A stretch of DNA of 64,000 nt from Ursus arctos. Taxonomy: Eukaryota > Chordata > Mammalia > Carnivora > Ursidae. A program made the translations under genes and the position numbers. The notes below the pieces were generated by a model. The model was given only the letters and a program-made list of their open reading frames with translations, did not search any database and was not told the DNA's origin. How positions within the stretch are numbered: the first letter of the stretch is position 1; every line of letters starts with the position of its first letter. Shown here piece by piece: positions 33,431 to 44,612 of this stretch. The DNA lies in the NCBI RefSeq assembly GCF_023065955.2, contig NW_026622997.1, positions 9,720,001-9,784,000 on the forward strand, given 5' to 3'.

Positions 33431-33885
33431 ACGTATTTTTGGCTCTTTCTTGCTTGAGCAACAAATCTTACCACTTAGATGACAGCAGTTAGGTCTGATC
33501 AATTTGGGAATCAAAGCAGAGATAAAACTGGTCAGTTTTTAAAAGAACAAGGAGCCAACTGACACACCATAAAAGGTATGAGCAAAGCTCGTCAGGGCAC
33601 ATGAGAGCACCTTCGAGCAAGTACCTCTTTTAAAAACAGAGTTAACAATGGCACCGTTAATGGTGTGGCCAACAGCATAACTAGGTATGTGGAACAGAGC
33701 AGATAACCAACCACTGGGGAAGGTACCGCGGGTATCGAGAAGGTGAAGTCTCAAATATGGAATCTGCAAATAATGTGGATCAACTGTATGAGAAACATAT
33801 ACCTACTTTCATTCCTACACACCACACATGTTCCCCCTGAAGGCTAAAACCTCTTCTGCAACCTTGAAAGTGCTTCTTGTCTAGG
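33431..33885. other. Unique DNA
   Basis: No feature recognised. Confidence 0.5.
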
Positions 33886-34005
33886 GCTGCGATGCCGATT
33901 TATTTGCTTGCCTTTTTCCAACTGTGTCTCTCAGTATTCTGTAAGCCCCGTAGGAAAAACCCCAGTCTATTTTATCCTATCACCTTGCACTCTGCATCTG
34001 TCGTG
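33886..34005 (+). repeat. L2 3'-end fragment
   Basis: 'CTGTAAGCCCCGTAGGAAAA ACCCCAGTCTATTTTATCC' follows the L2 'ctgtaagctccttgagggcagggacc' block. Diverged. Confidence 0.5.
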
Positions 34006-34041
34006 TGACTTCTACTAGGATTCAGGGAAGAAGAGATGACC

Positions 34042-34088
34042 AGTGTGACGCTTCTGGATGATATTAACATTTAAATCAGTAGACTGAG
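34042..34088 (+). repeat. LTR-like ancient repeat, left part (interrupted)
   Basis: 'TTCTGGATGATATTAACATT TAAATCAGTAGACTGAG' is the same family as 6,146-6,537. It stops at the LTR insertion and resumes at 34,490. Confidence 0.78.
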
Positions 34089-34489
34089 TGCTGGAAGAGG
34101 TCATCAAGAGGATGTGGCTGCCAGTTGACCTGTGAGCTGGACCCCAGCAATCAGAGGCACCTCACCTCCTCCCCTGTCCTTGGAATGTGTGTTTTTGCCC
34201 ACCGTCTCCAGAGTGGGAGCTGATTTCAAGGACACCACCTTGAGAGAATAAGGTATTTCTGAGACTATTTAGATGGTATGTGACTGAATCCAGTTCAGGC
34301 CTCTACATAAACTTTCAAGATTCTGGCAGGCAGATACAAAGATCTGTTTCTCCTGTGGCCACTCAAGGTAAGCCCTGTAAGTCAATTTCCTTGCTTATTA
34401 AACACATCACCTACCAATGTGGAGTGGTCCGCCTCTTTCTTTGGTCTCTCCCTGCCCTTCATGTATGGGGGCCCGTTTGTGAACCAACA
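34089..34489 (+). mobile_element. Solo LTR (endogenous retrovirus-like), nested
   Basis: A 401-bp insert starting TGCTGGAAGAGG and ending AACCAACA, i.e. TG...CA ends. It carries a late 'TTGCTTATTAAACACATCAC' stretch followed by a CT-rich segment 'GGTCCGCCTCTTTCTTTGGT CTCTCC', as in the R/U5 part of a retroviral LTR. It lies between CTGAG (34,084-34,088) and CTGAA (34,490-34,494), a 5-bp target duplication with one change. No internal retroviral genes are present, so this is a recombined solo LTR with no coding capacity. Family not asserted. Confidence 0.7.
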
Positions 34490-34875
34490 CTGAATAAAAT
34501 AGACTGCCTTCCATAATGTGGGTGGGCCTTATCCAATCAGTTGAAGGCCTGAAAAGAACAAAAAGGCTGACCCTCTCCTAAGGAAGAGAGAATGATTCCT
34601 GCCTGATGGTCTTAAAAGGAGTATTAGCTTTGATTCTGCTTTTGGACTCAAACTGACAAAAAGGCTCTTCCTGGGTCTTGAACCTACTGGCCTTTGGACT
34701 GGAACTAAACCATCACCTCTCCTGGGTCTCCAGCCGACTCGCCCTGCCCAAGATCTTGGGACTTGCCAGCCTCCATAATCGTGAGCCAATTCCTCGTAAC
34801 AAATCTCTCCCCTCTCCCTCTCTATACCTAAATATCGTCTTGGTTCTGTTTCTGTGGAGATCCCTGATTAATACT
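34490..34875 (+). repeat. LTR-like ancient repeat, right part
   Basis: 'CCATAATGTGGGTGGGCCTT ATCCAATCAGTTGAAGGCCT GAAAAGAACAAAAAGGCTGA CCCTC' and 'GACTTGCCAGCCTCCATAAT CGTGAGCCAATTCCTC', ending 'GATCCCTGATTAATACT', continue the element interrupted at 34,088. Confidence 0.85.
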
Positions 34876-35769
34876 TTGGGCAGGAAAAGCTCCAGCTGAA
34901 TCTAAAGTTGCCCTCACGAGTGACTGGAAGAAGAGCGGTATGATTAACAGAAATATGGATGCAAGGAGGTGGAGCACGTTTTGAGAAAGAAATGATGAGT
35001 CTGGCTTTGGTCATGCCAAATGGGACAGTGAGATAGTCAACTGGATAAATCCTGCAAGCAAGGAAAAACGCACGAACAGATGGGGTAAAGTGAAGCATGT
35101 GAACATCACATCCTATATGGTTAAAATGGTCTCACCCAAATGCCTCAAATAAATCTTTGATAACCCTCTGCCAAATACAAGTCTAGAGTAGTAGGGGCTG
35201 TCTATCCTTCTTCAGAATGATTTCATTCTTGGTTTCAGTACTACTTTATAACAGTCCAATATGAAACAGACTATATGTGGAAGAGCATAAAATATTTATT
35301 AGACTGGAGCAGAAGCAATAAATTAACTTCACTCTTAACTGGTATGAAACTGGTAATAATTAAAAACAAAAAACGAAGAAGTGCTTGTCTAAGTCAAAGA
35401 CTGAACCGGATGCAGGAGCAGATGGACTGCTGGCATTGTGTACATATGTGCATTTTTCTAGGGGAGCATCCAAAGCTTTGTCAGATTCACAAAGGTTCTG
35501 TGACCCAAGAAGTAATTAAATGTGAGACAGCTTTTCTCACTTTGTTCCTTTAAATATGGCCATATGAATGGCAAGAGTTCATCTAATCTCCCCGCACAGG
35601 AGCAACACAGTTGTAGAATATTAAAAAAAAAAACACCTTCTCCTCCCAAATTGGGTGTACATAAAATCTCCATATATTCGGTATAAATTTTGACCTATCC
35701 AGTCTATTTCCAGTTATCCGTCCTAAACGAGGAGCTAGATAAGTGAACAAAGATATCTCACTCACGAGG
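34876..35769. other. Mostly unique DNA
   Basis: 34,900-35,060 ('ATGATGAGTCTGGCTTTGGT CATGCC') may be an old LINE remnant. No gene. Confidence 0.4.
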
Positions 35770-36110
35770 ATGTTTGCCAGGGCACTGTTTAAAGTGGTGC
35801 ACGTCTACAGGTCTAACAATAGGGGATTAGCAAAATAAATGAGGTTAGTGCACTTGGTGGCACCCCATGTGTCCATTTAAAAATGATGATGCATGCATAT
35901 TTTTACTGACTTGAAAACTGTGAATTTTAATTAGGAAATCATAACCTTATACATGATTAGTAGGATTCCATTTAATGAAAAAATATACCTTCATATGCTG
36001 TCTATCTGCCGAAGTCACATTCTGGAAGGATATACATGAACACAATAGTGTTTCAGGATGGAAGAATTATGAATAATTTTTCTTTCTCCCCCTCAAATAT
36101 TATTACAGTA
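35770..36110 (+). repeat. Old L1 (HAL1/L1M-like) 3' end
   Basis: 'CAATAGGGGATTAGCAAAAT AAATGAGG', 'CCATTTAAAAATGATGATGC', 'GGATTCCATTTAATGAAAAA ATATACC', 'TTCTGGAAGGATATACATGA' and 'GGAAGAATTATGAATAATTT TTCTTTC' are in the order of an old L1 tail. Confidence 0.72.
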
Positions 36111-36558
36111 ACTATAGATTATCCATGTAATAAAAAATGCAATACTTCCCTTGAACCAACCTTCCCAATGGCAACAAAGCCACTAACCATTCATCAACGT
36201 CATGTCTGTCTCCAGCTCCTACCCTCTCTCCTTGTCAGACAAAACAGGAAGCACTGCTTCTTGAGAGCCCTCCATCCCCTCAGAGCCTCCGTGTGCAAGT
36301 AGGAATCACGAACGCCATCCGGCATCTCGCACTCGGAGGGCTTCTTCCAGTTCGTGGTTGACACCTCTTACTGAGAAAGACATACCAATGTCACACGAAA
36401 GTGAACAACGGGTGGGCTGGCGGGGACAGTGAATGCTAACAGAAAGCCAAGACTTATTTTATCATCAGGAATAAATCTGCAAGTTTAAGCTTCCCACAGC
36501 CGTAACAGAGCAATCAATAGCAGTTATCATTTTGCTGATGCTTGTTAACCAACCGTAT
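36111..36558. other. Unique DNA
   Basis: No feature recognised. Confidence 0.5.
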
Positions 36559-36641
36559 AAACATTTTAAGAGTCCAGGAAGGAGGGCAAGGGGAGGGGTG
36601 GGGAAGGAAAAACAAAAAAACAGAAACATTTTAAGAGCCCA
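36559..36641 (+). repeat. Mini-insertion flanked by 18-bp direct repeats
   Basis: AAACATTTTAAGAGTCCA (36,559-36,576) and AAACATTTTAAGAGCCCA (36,624-36,641) flank 47 bases of purine-rich sequence that ends in an A-rich run (AAAAACAAAAAAACAG). This is the shape of a tiny retroposed insert with a target duplication. The inserted text has no SINE head or known source. Confidence 0.65.
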
Positions 36642-37541
36642 AAGTGATGACAAAGCAACCTCTTTCTGTGGTGAAAACTCTGCCGGAGCAAAATGCGGGG
36701 ATTTTATTCCACCGTCACGGTAGGTGATGAGATCCCCCCCCCTGCTTTTATCAAACATGGCAGATTTACACAGGATGTTTAAATTGTTTATTATTATTTT
36801 TAGGTTGACGGGATAAGGAAACAGCTATGAACTGGGGGAACCTGGCTCAGAGGTGAGCAGTGTCTAGAAGACAGCACTGTGAATCAACGCTCCGTTGGAA
36901 CAGACGTCACAGACCTCACTGTGACACCCACAGAGCCATGTGGGGACAGCAACAGGACTGCTGTCTGTTTGTAACTCTAGGTCGTGGACTTCAGGAAAAG
37001 CACCGTGAGCTAACTGGCTGCATGAGGAACTCGAGCCCACGTCCAAAAGGGGCTCTGGAGACACACTGACTATGTGATTACACCTGCCTGGAAGCCAAAC
37101 GTTGGCAGCACATCTAAAAGGTAACAAGTGGAAACGTGCGCTGTAGGCCCATGCATTCTAGCATGCCGGGAAGGCATGCAGAAACACGGGCTGCCACGGT
37201 GTGGCAGAGCGCACGGTCCCAAGAGCAGCAATTTTCAGAAAGCCCAGAAAAAGAAAGAGCTGGGGAAAGAGCATTTCCAAACTCTGAGCGAGAGAGAGCC
37301 CAAGAACAATGACCACAGGTCCAGGAACACTCCCATTCCTCTGGCTTCCATGCGAGATTCACACCGCTGCCCTGATCCTGTTGCGCAGAAAGCCCCTCTC
37401 CCCAAGCACTGGCCACCTCGTGATTCTGACATTCTGACTTGGAGGGTGGCAAGTTCAGCTCCGCATGGAGGGGACCGTGCCAAGTCACTGCACCTGGCCT
37501 AACGCGCCTCCTTCATCTCCCAGATACACAGACCTGAGACA
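36642..37541. other. Unique DNA, GC-moderate
   Basis: Open frames of about 120 codons on both strands at 37,114-37,502 overlap fully in opposite directions and show no known motif. I regard them as chance frames. Confidence 0.45.
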
Positions 37542-37551
37542 CCCACTGAAA

Positions 37552-37668
37552 CCGGGGTGCCTGGCTGGCTCGGTTGGAAGAGCGAGCAACTCTTGATCTC
37601 CAGAGGTCATGAGTTTGAGCCCCATGTTGGGTGTAGAGATCACAACAAAACAAAACTTAGAAAAAATC
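37552..37668 (+). mobile_element. Can-SINE, short subtype
   Basis: GGGGTGCCTGGCTGGCTCGG head, 'GCAACTCTTGATCTCCAGAG GTCATGAG' and the 'CCCCATGTTGGGTGTAGAGA T' end lack the CT-rich body of the longer SINEs. This is the older, short Can-SINE type. CCACTGAAA flanks on both sides give a target duplication. Confidence 0.93.
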
Positions 37669-40035
37669 CACTGAAATCATTCTCATGCTCCCGAAGTCCA
37701 AATACTGATGTTCCTATTAATTCTAAAGGGATTTGTTAGAGAACTTGGGGGATTAAAAGTACTCATTCAAAGTTCACAAACTGGTTAGTTATTCATGGCT
37801 TTTTAAAAACAGGTTTTTGATGACTTTCAGAAATAATAACTTTACCCCTTCCCCATCTCCCCAGATTATAGCAATGAAACGATATGGTATTATTTCAGTA
37901 ACCTACAGGGCTAGCACCTGATTATTGTTTCACTCCTTAAATGTAAGAAGAACAATACCACCCAAGTGATGTGGAGCCAAATTTCATAGCAGCTTCTTTA
38001 CTGTCAATAAATCCATTTCCTAATTACATACAAAGACATGTTTATCTTTGACCCTGATTACATTAAAAATACCAGAAGTATCATTGCTTTAATGTGCATT
38101 ACAGAAACACGACTCCCTAAGTGAATCTGATCCATTAATAACATCTCTCTAACTACTAATGATTTTTGCAGACATGTAATAAAATATTTTATGGCTGTTT
38201 TCAACCATCTGCCCTTCTTTCTCAATATGAATTCGCTAGAGATGTAGTGAAATTTCCTGTGCTTTGTGCCATTACGTGTTCGTCAATACCAACACACCAA
38301 TCAGACAGAGTCACACTGTTGCACATGCTGTACATGGAGCTAGGTTCTGGGCGCTGCTCGAGGAACTGGAACCTTCTGTTGGCAAGATTCCTTTAGGCCA
38401 CTCCTCAAGCCGGGCGGGGTCCTAACCTATTGCAAAGCAGCACATTCACGTCTGTACCTAAGATGTGCAGAGCTAATGAATCATGAGCCAATCAGTCACA
38501 GAAGAACGACAAGCTGCATTAAAGATGCCACACTTTAAAGAGTTAAATAGGATATCTAAAATTGCATTCCTTTTCTTTGAAAATGACGATAACCTATAGT
38601 AACATATTTGAAATGCCACTAATTATGTTACTGAAGAGAGCACTTAACGAATATGAGTCATCAAGAATACGTCATGACATAGGATGCTAAGCTTTCTTCA
38701 TTTATAAACTTACTATATACCGAGCGCCTATTATGAGCTAGACACCTCTGACGGTCAAGTTTTCCGAGCACAGACAGGGCTCAGGTTTAAATACGTATGC
38801 AGAAGAGAAATTCACTTTACAAAGAAGTAGGTCTTAAAGTAATGAGCCAGATTTCAAATGATAGTGACCTGCTTTGAGAGTTGCTTTTACCAGCAAGCTG
38901 TCCTGGGGACGAGGGGCAGACGCCTGCAGCACCTGCTGCCGTGGAACAAGGAGGCCGAGAAGGGATACTGGAAGCTACTCAAGGACATATGCCAAGGCCT
39001 TGGAGAAAAGGACCTGGTGACCGTTAATGTCATTTCTGGTCCTGGGCTCCAGGGTTCTTTGACGAGAGAATCATGACCCAGCACACAGACTGCAGAGAAC
39101 CACCTCTTCCATCACCAGACCTGAGGTTTTCCTAGTAGGTGCTCAGGAAAGATTCCCAGCTGCAGCTGCTCCCCCACGCCACCCCATGTTAGGGTAAAGG
39201 AGAAATAAAGAGTTTCCCACAAGCAGCTGCCTGTGTTTAGATCTCACAGCGCATTTTTTACAAAGAGCAGGGAATGTTCTAGAGAATACTGAAAAATCAT
39301 TACAATTCCACCTTCACCAAGAGAAAAACAACCAACTTCACCAGCCATGTTACTGAGGATCGTGTCCCCTTAAAATCAATTACTGTGGTTAAAAGGAGGA
39401 CTCTATGCTTCTTTCCCCACTCCTGGCTTCCCCCAGAGGTGATAATGAATAGAGCCCGAGGGATGTATATTGCATAGGGACTTTTCACAAAGACTCAAGT
39501 TATAAAAAGGAAAATGAAGATCATTCACTGTGCTCATTCTGTTTGGTGTTACTATGACATTTCTTCCCAGAGGGAGGGGGTTATTTATAAACTCAGCTAA
39601 TGATTAGTTCAAGGAGGGCAGGAAGAAAAATAAGGCTTTAGCTTTAGATTTCCTAAATCTCTTCTTGGTCCATTTTCCTATATATTTTGTCTTTATACTT
39701 ATAATTCGTAATTGTTAAGTCCTGAATACTAGTTTGAGGTACATATATAAAAATATATTTCCCCTTCTATTTTAAACAGATATCATGCTCAGGACAAGTT
39801 TAAATTCTAACCAATACTCAGAAGAGTTGACGATATGAAATATAAGCCAATCCTCCCTCGATCTTAACAGCCAGCCATTAAAGGTCTGTTCCTTAGCTAA
39901 TCGGGCTTAGAGACATCACACACATAATTAATGCCACACACATAAAATGCTGCCATTCCTATGCTAATTACAGATGGAAGAAGGATGCCTTTCACTTAGT
40001 GAGAACCTCGATTCTTGAACAGAAGCTCTGCAAAT
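37669..40035. other. Long repeat-free stretch
   Basis: About 2.4 kb without a SINE or LINE. Near 38,715, 'CCGAGCGCCTATTATGAGCT AGACACC' resembles the same unnamed old repeat as at 4,605. TAAT-rich AT-rich blocks at 38,000-38,300 are candidates for conserved non-coding DNA. I see no exon. Confidence 0.4.
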
Positions 40036-40098
40036 ATTTCAAGATAAAGATGAAAACTTCATTTTCAAAGACAAATCTGGATCCAGTAATTCCACTGC
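40036..40098 (+). repeat. 63-bp inverted duplication, left arm
   Basis: The reverse complement of this segment matches 41,394-41,456 at 61 of 63 positions. Its right 18 bases (GGATCCAGTAATTCCACTGC) look L1-like; the rest is not L1. Confidence 0.92.
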
Positions 40099-40689
40099 AT
40101 TCTATATCCCAGCGCACAGATTTTTGTGAATAAACATAAAAGTGCGATCTTAAATACTGCTTTGCTTTATGAGTCGTGGTCCTTTCTAAGAGGGGTTCAG
40201 AGCCCCGTGCATAGACAAATAGTATAAACCCAGATCCCAGGGAAGGTCCAGAGGTCAAAAACTGGTGGTCCTTGGGCAATGTGCAGCCAGCAAATGTGTT
40301 TGGCTGGCCCACAGCGTGTTTTTAAAACAATGTGAGCCAATTCAAAAATCCAATTTCACAGTACAATGGAAAGATGTGGAAATACAAAGACTTCATTCTT
40401 ACCTTCATTTAGAACCAACAGCTGTCCCTTTAAAATGGACGAAAGCTTTCCAGTTTTCTTCCACTTGATTTTTTTTATGTGTGCTTATTCAACCTTTTCT
40501 TTCCTGCCTGACCTGGGGATTTAAGACGTAATGGGATAGGGGTGGAGCTCCTAGGCCCTTATTCTTGAACTGGATGGGGAGGGAGGGAAGAAAGAGCATA
40601 TAACTGTAATGTAATATAAGAGTTGTAATTCTTCTGAGAATTCCAGGACAATGGGCTGTTGTAATACTAAGGAGAAGGGGTCTGCGGTT

Positions 40690-40880
40690 GTTTTAAAATA
40701 TGGCCACAAATTTTGTGACACTCCTACCATTGAGAACTGGGGGTCTATGTCCCCACTCCTTGAATCTGAACTCGGGACTGCTGTGACCAACAGGATATGG
40801 CAGAAGTGATGCTATGTGTCTTTTAAGACCAGGTCATAAAGGCCATGCAGCTGTGTCTTATCCTCTAGAATACTCTCCCC
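40690..40880 (+). repeat. LTR-like or old interspersed repeat fragment
   Basis: 'GGGACTGCTGTGACCAACAG GATATGGCAGAAGTGATGCT ATGTG' and 'TAAGACCAGGTCATAAAGGC CATGCAGCTG' resemble a widespread old mammalian repeat. I do not assign a family. Confidence 0.55.
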
Positions 40881-40929
40881 TGCAGTTGTTGTGGACGTTC
40901 TGTTCAACGGTGACCCCCAGCAGTTCGGT

Positions 40930-41208
40930 ACTCCCAATTAAGGCGGAAATCACATATCAGGGACAAGCATTCTCATTATATACCACCAGTTCTCTGTATT
41001 TATGAGTCCTTTCTGTTTCATTTGTTTTCTCTTTAAGAGTCCAAATATGAGTGAAATCATATGGTATTTGTCTTTCACCATCTGACTTATTTCACTTAGC
41101 ATAACACCCTTCAGGTCCATCCACATTGTTGCAAATGCCAAGATTTCATCCTTTTTGATGGCTGAGTAATATTCCATCATGTATGTACGTATATATGTAT
41201 ATATATAT

Positions 41209-41255
<47 letters not shown>

Positions 41256-41411
41256 CTTCTTTATCCATTCATCTATCAATGGATACTTACATTGCTTCCA
41301 TATCTTGGCTATTGTACAGAATGCTGCAGTAAACATAGGGGTGCGTGTATCTTTCCAAATTAGTGTTTTACTTTCCCTTTGGGTAAATACCCAGCAGTGG
41401 AATTACTGGAT
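40930..41411 (-). repeat. L1 3' end, antisense, with TA/CA repeat
   Basis: 'GACTTATTTCACTTAGCATA ACACC', 'TGATGGCTGAGTAATATTCC ATC', a (TA)n(CA)n microsatellite at about 41,185-41,251, 'GCTATTGTACAGAATGCTGC AG' and 'GGTAAATACCCAGCAGTGGA ATTACTGGATC' are reverse-complement L1 3' text. The 5' end is at about 41,411 and touches the inverted duplication. The left edge is approximate. Confidence 0.87.
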
Positions 41412-41456
41412 CCAGATTTGTCTTTGAAGATGAAGTTTTCATCTTTGTCTTGAAAT
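41394..41456 (+). repeat. 63-bp inverted duplication, right arm
   Basis: Starts inside the L1 end (GCAGTGGAATTACTGGATC) and runs about 45 bases beyond it into non-L1 sequence. It is the inverse of 40,036-40,098 with two differences. Confidence 0.92.
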
Positions 41457-42685
41457 CAAGGATACTGTCAGTTGATTACCTATTTCATAGTCTTTCCAAG
41501 TTTGGGCGAATACGAATCTCAGATTTCCCAAAGTGAGAGAATATTATTTTATCTCCATTGGCATGGAAACAGAGGTATTACTTCCAAAACTTCCTGTATT
41601 TTTTCCCAAATTTCTCATCACATAACTACACATAAGCATTGCTGTACTTAGGAATATGCTTCTCTGATGCTTTAAATGACACATTTCAATTAGTTTAGGG
41701 TTGTTGGGTCTTTGAAAATACTTCAAAAACCCCCTGTTTAAATGTCATAAATGTGTGTTGAACTTGAGAACGACAATATGAAGGGCAAATATGGAAGCTG
41801 CATCATTAATAATTGAAGGAGGACTACCAAGTTTTCCCATTTCACTGTGTGTTTAAGGTTGCTGTGCTCTTGACAGCTGTGACCATTGCTGAAATGTAAG
41901 ATTTGGCAAAAAACAACAACAACAACAAAAAAAACCAGATGATTTCAGAAATTTCTCAACCCTGTATTTCACTGCTAGTCAGTCTATCTTCTTTAGGCTT
42001 TCCCTAAATGGCATAACTGATATATTCTTAAGGATCTCAGAAAGAAGTTTTCCTAGTAATGCAATGACAGTCAGGAATAATCATGTCCTTGCTTGGAATG
42101 AAATCTCCTGACCAGAAAACCCTACCCCTGTTCTCCAGGATGATTTCTTTTTAAGCACCAACTGCTTCTTTAAGAGCATAATTCAGGGATACACAAGCTC
42201 TCTGGTGCCAACACAATTATCATCCATGAGAAGGATGCTTGTTTAATTTACCTCTCAAGCCACACTCCCATGTTGTCTTGTTATGACACGTTGTTTCTGT
42301 CCTACTGCTCTGGCTTGAGCGGTATTTTACATAAATGTTTTCTTCAATCATTTTAGCTATGCTTATCAAATACACCCTGATGATGCCAGGGTATTTCAAT
42401 GACTTACAAAAATATAAAATCCAACTAGAGTCATAAGATGCTCTAACTTATCTTCTTTGAATAGTTTGAGGGGCTACAGAACAAGCTATCACAGTACAGT
42501 GTCTGTTTTCTATTATTCTAAACAAGTCAGGCCAAATGCATTTACTATTTATTACTATTTACTGTAATAATTAGGAAATGAAGATAGTCTTCAAGAAACA
42601 TATGAGACCTCATACCTTTCTTAAGACTGCCATTTTCAGATGTGATAATGTATTCCAGGGATGATATCTTTGTTCAAAACATTTC
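41457..42685. other. Unique DNA with a (CAA)n patch at 41,915-41,935
   Basis: No gene or large repeat is recognised. Confidence 0.5.
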
Positions 42686-42895
42686 TGAAAGCCACTCCTC
42701 ACCCTGGGCCCCTGCTATACCCCATGTGTGCCACCACTTTTCACTATATATTTAATTGTTCGAGAATGTCTGTCTTCCCCTAAGACTGTCAGCAGCTGAG
42801 GAGTAAGGACTGAAATCATCTTACATCCCTGTTGTCCCTCAGAACACCACTTGGCAACATAGTAGGTATTCAATATTTATTGAATGAATAACGCA
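42686..42895 (+). repeat. L2 3' end
   Basis: 'GCCACTCCTCACCCTGGGCC CC', 'CTAAGACTGTCAGCAGCTGA GGAGTAAGGACTG', 'CACTTGGCAACATAGTAGGT ATTCAATATTTATTGAATGA ATAAC' follow the L2 3' end, including its typical '...agcacagtgcctggcacatagtaggcactc...' order. Confidence 0.78.
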
Positions 42896-44250
42896 TACGT
42901 TCCTTTGCATAGTGTCTGTGTTGTCAAAGTTTCACCCCTTGAGGGTAGATTTACCTTTTGGAAATAGTCAAAAGTGATTCAGAGTCAAGTCTGAAGAAAG
43001 AGGCCATGATACAACTCAATTTTCTTATGTGCGTTAGAAACTAAAACTGATGGCAATTCTGAAAAGGACGTTTACTGAAGTAAACAGGCAGACCCTCAAG
43101 GCAAATTATTGAAAGAGTCATACTTGGATGTAGAAATTCTCATGTGTTTCTTAAAAATCATTGCTCAGGATTCTCAAGCATAACTTTTTCAAAAAAAAAA
43201 AAAAAAAGCTTCTAAAAGTGAACTCCTGTTTTCTGCAGACGTGTGTGTGTGTGGAAATGAAAAACACAAAAATCATTTGCATCCGTGTTTCTTAAACGGA
43301 CATGTAAATATGAACAGACTTCACATTCTGGCAGTCTGTGTTAGTGTAAAAGGGACCAAAAATACACTTAGCCTTTCCATCTTGGCTTCCTGTTCCATTT
43401 CCTTCCCATTTCTCTACATCTCAGCCAGAAGCATAGGCAGAAACTGGAAAGAGACAACCTTGCGTATTCGTAGGCTCACATTTGTGGTGGTGATTGTGTA
43501 CTGGTGTGAACATCTTCCCCTTAATGCCTGTGGTGTGCAGCACTGTGGAGAAATGAAAAAATGCGGATGCGGTGAAAAGACAACCCGGGTCAACTCAGGA
43601 ATGAGTAATGTCAATGTAAGGCTGGGAGTGAGACATGCTGAGGGTGAGCATTACGGTGAGTTAGCCAGAAGCTGACCTCCTCGGCCTGACCCAATACCAT
43701 TAACCTTGACTCAGGGTTGAAGCTCAGGCTCCCTCTACACCCACCGTTCTTTACTCAATTGCTATAAATGGCAACTTTTAATCCAAATGGATGTATTGCA
43801 AAGCTGATCTACTTAGAATTTCTTCTTAAAAACAAAACAAAACAAACCAATGTATAACTTACATATAGTAAAGCATTTATATCGTTAATGAATCAAACTA
43901 TCTTCGTTATGGCTGCAAGCAAGTAATTCCCTTCTCTGGCAATGTCTACAAGGGAAAAGTGAATACATCCACTTTTAGCATTAATATTGATCACTTGAAA
44001 ATGAGAAGAAAAACCTAAACAAATTTAATACCCAACATTATTTTTAGTACAGTCCAAAGAAGTTAAAAATCAGAAAAAAAATTCGTTTTAAAAAAGGTTA
44101 CGTAGAAAAGAGATTTTATGTATTTCCTGTGAAACGACAGGCCGGAAGAATCAACACTGAGCACCACAAAGCTGGTCCTGAAAGTGAACTTCCCAGCCCA
44201 CTTGGTCACCATGTCTGCTTCTGCCTCTTAGCTGTCACGGTCATGGTCTT
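42896..44250. other. Unique DNA with an A-run at 43,190-43,206
   Basis: The 144-codon plus frame at 43,241-43,675 has no recognisable domain and an opposing frame over part of it. The A-run may be a retroposon tail without a recognisable body. No gene. Confidence 0.45.
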
Positions 44251-44251
44251 G

Positions 44252-44612
44252 GTCCACTCAGGAAGGGTGGCTGGGTGGCTTCTAAAACAACAGACGCTAA
44301 CTCCTCACGGTTCTGGAGGCTGGGAGTCTGAGATCAGGTGTGAGCACGATCGGGTGCTAGTGAGGGGGCTGTTTCCTGGGTTGCAGACTGCTGATTTCTC
44401 CTTGCGTCCTCACAGGGTGGAGAGCAGAGGGAGGAAGCACACTCTAACGGGACTCCTGTCAGGGCACTGATCCCATTCACAAGGGCTCCATCCTAATGAC
44501 CTCGTCTACTCCTAAGTACCTCTCAAAGACCCTGCCTTCTAGGATCATCACATTAGGGGGTAGGGTTTCGACATATGATTTTGAGGGGGACACAATCATC
44601 AGTCCCTAACAG
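44252..44612 (-). repeat. MaLR-type LTR, antisense
   Basis: 'GTGGCTGGGTGGCTTCTAAA ACAACAG', 'CTCACGGTTCTGGAGGCTGG GAGTCTGAGATCAGG', 'GGGCACTGATCCCATTCACA AGGGCTCCATCC', 'GGGGGACACAATCATCAGTC CCTAACA' are the reverse complement of an ancient MaLR-like LTR starting TGTTA. Non-coding. Confidence 0.72.

Noticed and set aside
37114..37502. Pair of 124-codon open frames on both strands
   Set aside because: Overlapping opposite frames in GC-moderate DNA without motifs, typical of chance.
43241..43675. 144-codon plus-strand open frame
   Set aside because: No recognisable family or domain, an opposing frame overlaps, and no splice or promoter context supports it.
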